Origin: Labrys monachus
GTDB taxonomy: Bacteria; Pseudomonadota; Alphaproteobacteria; Rhizobiales; Labraceae
DNA length: 64,000 bases
Direction: 5' to 3'
Assembly (NCBI RefSeq): GCF_030814655.1
Contig: NZ_JAUSVK010000001.1
Location: 2,995,501-3,059,500 of the forward strand
Numbering within the stretch: position 1 is the first letter of the stretch; each line of letters starts with the position of its first letter. This document shows, in pieces, positions 55,320 to 64,000 of the stretch. A program made the translations under genes and the position numbers. A model generated the notes under the pieces. The model was not told the origin of the DNA and did no database searches. It saw only the letters and a program-made list of their open reading frames with translations.

Positions 55320-55799
55320 CTACCGGACGATGAGCGCCGTTCCGTAGAGTCCGATGGCGAAGACGGTGTGGCCGATGAGGTTCAGAGCGCGGACCTGCAT
55401 GGCATTCGGCAGTTTGGAGGCGGCCCAGCCGATGCCGAGGCCCGGCTGGAGAAGAAACCACCCGGCCCCGACCGTCACGATCCCCAGGATCCAGGCCGGG
55501 ATGAAGCTCGGCTCGGCCAGCCACCCGCTCCCCATCACCGCGACGAGGATGATGCCGTAGAGGATGCCGACGGCATAATGCCCGATCCAGCCTAGAGCGA
55601 GTTCATGCGCATAGGCGGGCGACCGGGCGATGTCGTCGTGGAAAACCTGGCCATGGCGCAAGTGCCAGAACCATCGGCCGACCATGCCCCAGTTCGGCAA
55701 GGCGAACCCGAAGACCTTGTTGAGGAGGATCGCCCAGATGTCCAAGAGGACGGTGGCCCCGATGCCGATCGCCACGGCGCGCCATAAAATGTCAAACAT
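55320..55799 (-). CDS. DUF2938 family membrane protein
   Basis: A 159-residue integral membrane protein with four hydrophobic segments: RAVAIGIGATVLLDIWAILL, WIGHYAVGILYGIILVAVM, IPAWILGIVTVGAGWFLL and LNLIGHTVFAIGLYG. The FWHLRHGQVFHDDIARSPAYAHELALGW loop lies between the first two. Function unknown. ATG 55799 starts just before the first helix; an upstream in-frame start adds nine residues. It is convergent with the MEKHLA gene (27-base gap). Confidence 0.85.
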   Translation of the reverse strand: MFDILWRAVAIGIGATVLLDIWAILLNKVFGFALPNWGMVGRWFWHLRHGQVFHDDIARSPAYAHELALGWIGHYAVGILYGIILVAVMGSGWLAEPSFIPAWILGIVTVGAGWFLLQPGLGIGWAASKLPNAMQVRALNLIGHTVFAIGLYGTALIVR

Positions 55800-55856
55800 A
55801 TCGCTGTCCCCCAGAGGTTGAAACAAAGACGAGGCATATCAAAGGGAAACAGGGTT

Positions 55857-56414
55857 TCACTTCGTTATTTCATGAACTCGGCCGTCGTCGGCGGCCAGGG
55901 ATTCGGCTTCCTCGGGCGCCGCCGTGACGATCCTCCTCGCCAGGGAGGCGGAAAATCCGCCGCGCACCATGACGGCGACCTCCTTGTGCGGGTCGAATTC
56001 CCTGTCGGGGCGCCGCCACGGGCCGATCCTGCGCCGGCGGGCCAGCCGTGCGGCGGCGACCTCTTCATGTCGTCGCCGCTCATCCGCGTCCAGGGCCTCG
56101 GCGACCAGCGTACGATCCACCCCTTTGGCGCCGAGGGCGGCTTCGATCCGACGCACCGAAAGGCCGCGGCTGCGTCCCGAGCGGATCTTCATCTCGACGA
56201 AGGCCGCGTCGTCGACGAAGCCGTTGCGCGAGCAATAGTCGATGGTGCGCTCGATCATGGCGGCGGCGTCTGCATCGGGTGCGAGCCGGCGCTGCGCCCT
56301 CCGCGCCAGCACTCGCCGGAGACTGGCGATATTGCTGGCGCGCTGGCCGAGATAGTGCATGGCCGACTTCCGCATCCAGATCTCGTCCCGGCTGAGGGAT
56401 GTGTCGCCCGCCAT
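55857..56414 (-). CDS. RecX-like regulatory protein
   Basis: A 185-residue basic, helical protein with RecX repeats: SAMHYLGQRASNIASLRRVLARRA (about residue 18), DYCSRNGFVDDAAFVEMKIRSGRSRGLSVRRIEAALGAKGV (about 60-100), and a third repeat ending FSASLARRIVTAAPEEAESL. RecX modulates RecA filaments. The gene is not next to recA here. The start may be ATG 56414 or further upstream (frame open to 56516). It is divergent from the cupin gene. Confidence 0.85.
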   Translation of the reverse strand: MAGDTSLSRDEIWMRKSAMHYLGQRASNIASLRRVLARRAQRRLAPDADAAAMIERTIDYCSRNGFVDDAAFVEMKIRSGRSRGLSVRRIEAALGAKGVDRTLVAEALDADERRRHEEVAAARLARRRRIGPWRRPDREFDPHKEVAVMVRGGFSASLARRIVTAAPEEAESLAADDGRVHEITK

Positions 56415-56535
56415 CTCGCTTCCTGCCCGGACCGCGAGACGCCGCGGTACGATTCGCCTTCCTTTTGAAAGGAAACTTGCCGCATATTGCCCGGCGGCGC
56501 CATCGTCTCCTTTCATTTTTCAGAGGGTTCCCGCA

Positions 56536-57018
56536 ATGACCGACACGGATGGACATTCTACGCAGGCGCACCCGTGGAAGCATGACGGCGTGCGCGTCAT
56601 TCCCGGCGGCGAACTCGATCCCAACACCGCGCAGACGCCGGGCATGGACCGCAAGGCAGCGATCAATTTCGCCCGTGTGGGCGCCCAGAAGATCTGGGCG
56701 GGCACCGTGACCATCCACCCGAACGCCAAGACCGGCGCGCATCATCACGGGCACCTCGAAAGCGTGATCTATGTCGTCAAGGGCCGCGCCCGCATGCGGT
56801 GGGGCGAGCATCTCGAATTCGCCGCCGAGGCCGGGCCGGGGGACTTCATCTACGTTCCGCCCTATGTGCCGCATCAGGAGATCAATGCCAGCCCGGACGA
56901 GGTGCTCGAATGTGTCCTGGTCCGCAGCGACGGCGAGGCCGTCGCGGTCAATCTCGACATCGAGCCGGTCGAAAAGCCCGAGGCCGTGCGCTGGATCGAT
57001 CCGATTCACCGGACGTGA
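56536..57018 (+). CDS. cupin domain protein
   Basis: A 160-residue single cupin barrel. Motif 1 metal ligands are visible in TGAHHHGHLESVIYVVKGRARM (about 66-87), and motif 2 in GDFIYVPPYVPHQEIN (about 101-116). A small-molecule binding or dioxygenase/isomerase role is possible; the substrate is unknown. A GAGGG-type ribosome-binding site precedes the ATG. Small hairpin sequence around the stop (CCGGAC/GTCCGG). Confidence 0.88.
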   Translation: MTDTDGHSTQAHPWKHDGVRVIPGGELDPNTAQTPGMDRKAAINFARVGAQKIWAGTVTIHPNAKTGAHHHGHLESVIYVVKGRARMRWGEHLEFAAEAGPGDFIYVPPYVPHQEINASPDEVLECVLVRSDGEAVAVNLDIEPVEKPEAVRWIDPIHRT

Positions 57019-57103
57019 TGCCGGTGTCCGGCAGCGAGGAGCGGCTTGACAAGGCATGCCCGGGCCGGGCACCTGACACGGCTCTTCCAGCCAGGCGGTT
57101 TGC

Positions 57104-57760
57104 ATGTCCCCTTCCCTTGTCATCTTCGATTGCGACGGCGTCCTGGTCGACAGCGAAATCCTGTCGGCCGAAGTGGAGGCCGAAGCGCTGCAGGCCCTCG
57201 GCGCCGAGGTGACGCCACAGGACGTGATGCGCCTGTTCCTCGGCCTCACCCAGGCCGACATGGAAAAGCGCGTCGAGAAGGATTACGGTATCAAGCTGCC
57301 GGAGGACCATGCCTGGGTGACCAGCCAGATGCTCCGCAAGGCCTATCTCAGCCGTCTCAATCCCATTCCGGGGATCCGGGAAGTGCTCGAGGGCCTCGAA
57401 ATTCCCTTCTGCGTCGCGTCCAACAGCCCGCCGGCCAAGCTCGGGCTCGGGCTCAGCGTCACCAATCTCTACGAATTGCTCTATCCCAACATCTTCTGCT
57501 CGAAGCTGGTCGCCCGCGGCAAGCCTGCGCCCGACCTCTTCCTCTACGCCGCCAAGACGATGGGGGTGGCTTCATCCGATGCCGTCGTCGTCGAGGACAG
57601 CGTGGTCGGCATCAGGGCGGCGAAGGCGGCGGGCATGCGGGCCATCGGCTTCGTCGGCGGCCTCCATCACATGCCGCCGAGCGAGAGCGCCCTCACCGCA
57701 GCCGGCGCCGACGACATCGCCTACACGATGGCCGAAGTGCGGAACCTGATCGGCGCGTGA
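57104..57760 (+). CDS. HAD-superfamily phosphatase/phosphomutase (subfamily IA)
   Basis: A 218-residue haloacid dehalogenase-like hydrolase. Motif I FDCDGVLVDSE is at residues 8-18, motif II is CVASNSP (about 103), motif III is the KPAPDLF lysine (about 140), and motif IV is VVVEDSVVGIRAA (about 163). Subfamily IA cap domain lies at about 20-85. Substrate probably a small phosphorylated metabolite such as phosphoglycolate or a sugar phosphate; not resolvable here. Confidence 0.92.
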   Translation: MSPSLVIFDCDGVLVDSEILSAEVEAEALQALGAEVTPQDVMRLFLGLTQADMEKRVEKDYGIKLPEDHAWVTSQMLRKAYLSRLNPIPGIREVLEGLEIPFCVASNSPPAKLGLGLSVTNLYELLYPNIFCSKLVARGKPAPDLFLYAAKTMGVASSDAVVVEDSVVGIRAAKAAGMRAIGFVGGLHHMPPSESALTAAGADDIAYTMAEVRNLIGA

Positions 57761-57779
57761 GCCTCGCATGGCAGGCCGG

Positions 57780-58205
57780 TCAGTCGTCTGAAATCCGCCC
57801 TCCCCGCATCGACTTCACGCTGGAGCGGCGTGCCTTCGAGTCGAGACGCCGGGCCTTCGCCGCCCTCGACGGGCGGGTGGCCTTGCGAGGGGGCGGCGGC
57901 GGTATCGCTGCTTCCCGCAGCAGGGCCACCAGCCTGTCGAGCGCGTCCTGTCGATTGCGCTCCTGCGTGCGGAAGCGCTGGGCGAGGATGACGACGACGC
58001 CGTCCTGCGTCAGCTTGCGGCCGGCCAGCTTCTGCGCGCGTATGGCGACGTCGTTGGGAAGCGACGGCGAGGTGCGGATATTGAAACGCAGATGCACCGC
58101 CGTCGACAGCTTGTTGACGTTCTGGCCTCCCGGTCCCGAAGCGCGCACGAATTCTTCCTCGATCTCGCGCTCGTCGATGGAGATATGGGGCGTGATCTCG
58201 ATCAT
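57780..58205 (-). CDS. arfB: alternative ribosome-rescue factor / peptidyl-tRNA hydrolase ArfB
   Basis: A 141-residue ArfB/YaeJ protein that releases stalled ribosomes. The class I release-factor GGQ motif is in [14 protein letters not shown] (about residue 24), and a long basic C-terminal tail ([22 protein letters not shown], about 110-135) fits the mRNA channel. Start at ATG 58205 ([12 protein letters not shown]). The longer frame to 58376 would overlap the uvrA promoter and was rejected. It is divergent from uvrA. Confidence 0.93.
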   Translation of the reverse strand: MIEITPHISIDEREIEEEFVRASGPGGQNVNKLSTAVHLRFNIRTSPSLPNDVAIRAQKLAGRKLTQDGVVVILAQRFRTQERNRQDALDRLVALLREAAIPPPPPRKATRPSRAAKARRLDSKARRSSVKSMRGGRISDD

Positions 58206-58253
58206 GGCCGTCCATAACGCGGAATGCTGCGCCGCCGCAAATATCTGGGAACG

Positions 58254-58268
58254 GTTCATGGATTGTTC
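58254..58268. promoter_or_regulatory. LexA (SOS) box upstream of uvrA
   Basis: GTTCATGGATTGTTC: an exact GTTC-N7-GTTC, the alphaproteobacterial LexA-binding consensus. It is 78 bases upstream of the uvrA start and within the divergent arfB-uvrA spacer. Confidence 0.88.
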
Positions 58269-58345
58269 TTGTGTTTTCCAGTCCCCCGCTTCAATCTTGC
58301 GGTACGAACACCTATCTTCCGGTGAAATCTCACAGGATCGTCCGA

Positions 58346-61273
<2,928 letters not shown>

Positions 61274-61352
61274 CTTGAGCCATGCATGTCTGGGTGGTCA
61301 CCATCTGAGATGCGGCCTTATTCCTCCTTTATGAACGATTTTCTCAAGAAGA

Positions 61353-61368
61353 CATGCATTTATGCATG
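61353..61368. repeat. palindromic element upstream of DUF1127 copy 1
   Basis: CATGCATTTATGCATG: 7-bp arms around TT. It lies 112 bases before the DUF1127 copy 1 start. A matching element occurs 114 bases before copy 2. Confidence 0.6.
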
Positions 61369-61479
61369 CCTGAGGCGCCATCAAACCCCTACCTCACGCT
61401 TGGCGCATACGTCATAAGACAGGGGTGAACGGCGACGGAGCAAGGGCTTCGAAGCGCGTTCGGACGAAGGAATAGGATC

Positions 61480-61635
61480 ATGTTGTTTGCTGCTTTGATT
61501 GAACGTGTCTACGCTTGGCGCCGCGAGCGCGTGACGTTGACCGCACTCAAGCGTCTGAACGAACGCGATCTGGCCGATATCGGCGTCAATGCTGACGAGC
61601 TTCGCGCAGTCGCTCGCCAGGCCGCCCGGGCCTGA
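61480..61635 (+). CDS. DUF1127 mini-protein, copy 1
   Basis: A 51-residue basic protein of the DUF1127 (YjiS-like) family: MLFAALIERVYAWRRERVT at the start, then the conserved LKRLNERDLADIGV and a terminal ARQAARA. These small proteins in Hyphomicrobiales are arginine-rich and linked to stress and phosphate or RNA metabolism. It is too short for usual gene finders. GAAGGAAT lies before the ATG. A T-tract terminator follows. It is a paralogue of the gene at 62575, with similar leader sequence. Confidence 0.9.
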   Translation: MLFAALIERVYAWRRERVTLTALKRLNERDLADIGVNADELRAVARQAARA

Positions 61636-61680
61636 TCGCTACCGACCAGACTGAGGACCCCGAATAGGGGGCCGAGACAC

Positions 61681-61702
61681 AAGCCGCCGGTGGCGGCTTT
61701 TT
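61681..61702 (+). terminator. intrinsic terminator after DUF1127 copy 1
   Basis: Stem AAGCCGCC / GGCGGCTT with loop GGT, running into TTTTTG. It lies 45 bases past the DUF1127 stop and also just beyond the convergent cupin gene, so it could act on both strands. Confidence 0.88.
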
Positions 61703-61724
61703 GTTTGTGGCCGCCGGCCCCGGC

Positions 61725-62249
61725 CTATTCGCCCTCCCAATAGGGAAGGCTGTCGCGGGCCCGGCCCATGAAGCGGAACGCGTTGGGCTCCCCCTTCGCT
61801 CCCGGCGGCTGTTCGACCGAGACGCCGAAGCGGCCGGTCCGCGGATAGTCGCAGACTTCCGGCGAGATCTTGGTGCTGACGGCGAGATATTTGAGGTCCG
61901 CGTCCGAGGTGTTGACGATCTGATGCGCCGTTTCCGGTCCACCGGCAGGGCATGAGATGACGTCCCCCTGCCGAATCGGAAAGCTCTCGTCGCCGATGGT
62001 GACCTCTCCCCGGCCTTCGAGAACGAAGAACATCTCCTCGTTCGCGCGGTGGCTGTGGAAGGGGAAGGCTCGCCTTCCGGCCGGTACCACCGTGAGATTG
62101 CAGCCGAGCTGACGTGCGCCCACGCGGGTGCCGATCATGCCGATGCGCGCCTGATACGATTCGTCGGCGTCCCCGGCGCCCGGATAGGCCACGCCGTGCC
62201 CGAATTCCATGAAATCGAGATCGTCGAGATTCAGGATCTTGCCACCCAC
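61725..62249 (-). CDS. cupin domain protein
   Basis: A 174-residue cupin. Motif 1 is FPFHSHRANEEMFFVLEGRGEVTIGDE (about residues 62-88), and motif 2 is GDVISCPAGGPETAHQIVN (about 95-112). The C-terminal YPRTGRFGVSVEQPPGAKGEPNAF is shared with a group of phosphomannose-isomerase-like cupins. The start is GTG 62249, preceded by GGGAG at about 7 bases; an overlapping ATG is out of frame, and the open frame upstream runs through promoter-like DNA. It lies between two DUF1127 genes. Confidence 0.88.
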   Translation of the reverse strand: MGGKILNLDDLDFMEFGHGVAYPGAGDADESYQARIGMIGTRVGARQLGCNLTVVPAGRRAFPFHSHRANEEMFFVLEGRGEVTIGDESFPIRQGDVISCPAGGPETAHQIVNTSDADLKYLAVSTKISPEVCDYPRTGRFGVSVEQPPGAKGEPNAFRFMGRARDSLPYWEGE

Positions 62250-62574
62250 ATGCTTCTCCCTGACGCCGGGCGTCCCTCGGGACGTTCCGTTCTCATGAGA
62301 GTACCGCAAGGGCATTCCGGAATCGAGACAGCCTGCCGACTCGACCGCATGCCAAGGATCGAGCGGCCAGCGAAAACCATGAGCTATGTCAATTTCGCAT
62401 GCAACTTGGCGAAAATGTCTAAATCGCACGTTTTTATGACAGAGCGATGCATTTATGCATGGTTGTTGTGCGCTGCAGCATCTACCAGCGCAGCGCAACA
62501 TGGGGCATTCTCCAGTCCATCAGCCATGACGGAGAATGTGCTCCGAAACAGGTTCGACGAGAAGGAACCCGATC
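62250..62574. other. divergent promoter region between cupin and DUF1127 copy 2
   Basis: 325 bases. It holds the palindromic element at 62446-62461 and a leader similar to that of DUF1127 copy 1 in its last 35 bases (GTTCGACGAGAAGGAA before GATCATG). Nothing else was recognised. Confidence 0.55.
62446..62461. repeat. palindromic element upstream of DUF1127 copy 2
   Basis: GATGCATTTATGCATG, sharing ATGCATTTATGCATG with the element before copy 1, 114 bases ahead of the start codon. Confidence 0.6.
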
Positions 62575-62730
62575 ATGTTGTTCGCTGCTCTGATCGAGCG
62601 TGTCCGCATCTGGCGCCGCGAGCGCGAGACGCTGGCTGAGCTCCGGCGCTTGAACGAACGCGATTTGTTCGACATCGGCATCAATCCGGCCGACGTGCGG
62701 GCGATTGCGCGCCAGGCCGCCCGCTCCTGA
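62575..62730 (+). CDS. DUF1127 mini-protein, copy 2
   Basis: A 51-residue paralogue of the protein at 61480: MLFAALIERVRIWRRERET, then LRRLNERDLFDIGI and ARQAARS, about 70 percent identical by eye. AAGGAA precedes the ATG; the open frame 13 codons upstream is ignored because the family starts at MLFAA. A large GC hairpin follows. Confidence 0.9.
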   Translation: MLFAALIERVRIWRRERETLAELRRLNERDLFDIGINPADVRAIARQAARS

Positions 62731-62738
62731 AGGCAAGG

Positions 62739-62790
62739 CTTCGGTCCGGGCCCGCCTGCGGCTTTCACCGCCGGGCCCGCGAGACCGAAG
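62739..62790 (+). terminator. large hairpin after DUF1127 copy 2
   Basis: Stem of 16 pairs in two blocks, CTTCGGTC-CGGGCCCG against CGGGCCCG-(3-base bulge)-GACCGAAG, with an 18-base loop. It begins eight bases past the stop codon. There is no adjacent T run, so it could be a Rho-independent variant or a mRNA 3' stabiliser. Confidence 0.55.
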
Positions 62791-62882
62791 TGCCGCCGCA
62801 AGCGCAGCCGGCAGGGTGGGTTTTTGCCGCCGCCGGCGCATGAATGCTTCAACCGGCGGCCCTCATGCTCTAGAAGCGGGGC

Positions 62883-64000
62883 ATGACATCCTCCCCCGTT
62901 CATATCGTCGGCGCCGGTCTCGCCGGCTCCGAAGCCGCCTGGCAGCTCGCCCAGGCTGGAATCCCCGTCATCCTGCACGAGATGCGGCCGGTCCAGCCCA
63001 CCCAGGTGCACAAGACCACCGATTTTGCCGAACTCGTCTGTTCGAACTCCTTCCGCTCCGACGATGCGCAGACCAATGCCGTCGGCCTCCTGCATGAGGA
63101 AATGCGGCGGCTGGATTCGCTGATCATGGCATGCGGCGACGCGCATCAGGTCCCGGCCGGCGGTGCGCTGGCGGTCGACCGCGACGGGTTTTCCGCGGCG
63201 GTGACGGCCAGGCTCTCGGCCCATCCCCTCGTCGAGGTCCGGCGCGAACAGGTCGATTCCCTGCCGCCGGAATGGGACAATGCCATCATTGCGACGGGCC
63301 CCCTCACCTCGCCCGCCCTTGCCGAGGTCGTCGCCGGCCTGACCGGCGAAGCGTCCCTCGCCTTCTTCGACGCGATCGCCCCGATCGTTCACCGCGATAC
63401 CATCAATATGGACATCGCCTGGTTCCAGTCGCGCTACGACAAGCCCGGCCCCGGCGGCAGCGGCGCGGACTACATCAACTGTCCGATGACCAGGGAGCAA
63501 TATGAGGCGTTCCTCGACGCCGTCATTGCCGGCGACAAGACGAGCTTCAAGGACTTCGAGGGCACGCCCTATTTCGACGGCTGCCTGCCGATCGAGGTGA
63601 TGGCCGAGCGCGGCCGCGAAACCCTTCGCTTCGGCCCGATGAAGCCGGTCGGGCTGACGAACCCCAGGGATCCCACCGTCAAGCCTTACGCCATCGTGCA
63701 GCTGCGACAGGACAACGCGCTCGCCACGCTGTACAATATGGTCGGCTTCCAGACCAAGCTGAAATATGCCGAGCAGACGCGGATCTTTCGCATGATCCCC
63801 GGCCTGGAGAGCGCCGAATTCGCGCGGCTCGGCGGGCTCCACCGCAACACCTACATCAATTCCCCCCTGCTGCTCGACGGCTCCCTGCGGCTGAAATCGA
63901 TGCCGCGGCTGCGTTTCGCCGGCCAGATCACCGGCTGCGAGGGCTATGTCGAAAGCGCCAGCATCGGCCTGCTCGCCGGGCGCTTCGCCGCCGCCGAACG
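62883..64000 (+). CDS. trmFO: tRNA (uracil-5-)-methyltransferase TrmFO (folate-dependent), 3' end outside window
   Basis: The first 372 codons of a flavin- and methylenetetrahydrofolate-dependent enzyme that makes m5U54 in the tRNA T-loop. FAD-binding [15 protein letters not shown] is at residues 9-23. Family motifs are [14 protein letters not shown] (about 33), [28 protein letters not shown] (about 51-78) and [11 protein letters not shown] (about 200), with [24 protein letters not shown] (about 345) near the window edge. The frame is intact to the last base. The full protein is expected to be about 460 residues. Confidence 0.96.
   Translation, partial: MTSSPVHIVGAGLAGSEAAWQLAQAGIPVILHEMRPVQPTQVHKTTDFAELVCSNSFRSDDAQTNAVGLLHEEMRRLDSLIMACGDAHQVPAGGALAVDRDGFSAAVTARLSAHPLVEVRREQVDSLPPEWDNAIIATGPLTSPALAEVVAGLTGEASLAFFDAIAPIVHRDTINMDIAWFQSRYDKPGPGGSGADYINCPMTREQYEAFLDAVIAGDKTSFKDFEGTPYFDGCLPIEVMAERGRETLRFGPMKPVGLTNPRDPTVKPYAIVQLRQDNALATLYNMVGFQTKLKYAEQTRIFRMIPGLESAEFARLGGLHRNTYINSPLLLDGSLRLKSMPRLRFAGQITGCEGYVESASIGLLAGRFAAAE

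Overview
The window is GC-rich (roughly two thirds G+C), densely coding DNA from the chromosome of an alphaproteobacterium, most likely of the order Hyphomicrobiales (Rhizobiales). The evidence is the sdhE-mfd pair, the dacF-tmk-holB-metG-tatD-MBL run, two invasion-associated locus B proteins, DUF1127 mini-proteins, a GTTC-N7-GTTC SOS box before uvrA, and an EcfG-type (GGAAC-N16-CGTT) stress promoter. The genus cannot be fixed from sequence alone. No rRNA, tRNA, CRISPR array or intact insertion sequence was seen.

Layout. 1-5 kb: sdhE, mfd and a D-threonine aldolase/D-serine dehydratase-like PLP enzyme. 5-8.2 kb (minus): an orphan YejA-type binding protein coupled to an acyl-adenylate-forming homologue that lacks its ATP-binding signature. 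8.4-12.6 kb: two IalB-family secreted proteins, hspQ, an LpxL-type acyltransferase and a UbiH-type hydroxylase. 12.7-19.8 kb (plus): housekeeping run of a DacF homologue (all three active-site motifs lost), tmk, holB, metG, tatD, an MBL hydrolase and dapB. 19.8-31.1 kb (minus): nine-gene catabolic operon (peptide-type ABC importer, PuuE-like deacetylase, GntR regulator, dihydropyrimidinase, epimerase, ThDP enzyme), almost every junction overlapping, with two TTGGATCCAA palindromes upstream. 31.5-36.8 kb (minus): MgtC-like protein, YciF-like ferritin-fold protein, and a three-subunit periplasmic PaoABC-type molybdenum aldehyde oxidoreductase.

37-41.3 kb: DUF3175 gene, then an overlapping acyl-CoA dehydrogenase-like/PIG-L deacetylase/methyltransferase trio facing a GT2 glycosyltransferase, which looks like an uncharacterised glycoconjugate-modification cassette. 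41.3-49.6 kb: zinc-ribbon metallopeptidase, then glgX divergent from treZ-treY, which together convert glycogen to trehalose. 49.8-52.9 kb: a CorA transporter, a 3' remnant of a molybdopterin oxidoreductase, a KGG-repeat stress protein with an EcfG promoter, and an AT-rich gene-poor island. 52.9-58.2 kb: a frameshifted BASS transporter, an ArsR/SRPBCC/MEKHLA group, DUF2938, RecX-like, cupin, HAD and arfB. 58.2-64 kb: SOS-boxed uvrA, a cupin gene flanked by two DUF1127 paralogues that share an upstream palindrome, and the 5' part of trmFO running off the window.

The most unusual observations are the inactivated-looking DacF pseudoenzyme in its conserved position, the glycosyltransferase/deacetylase/methyltransferase cassette, the tightly coupled catabolic operon with candidate operators, and the paired DUF1127 upstream elements.
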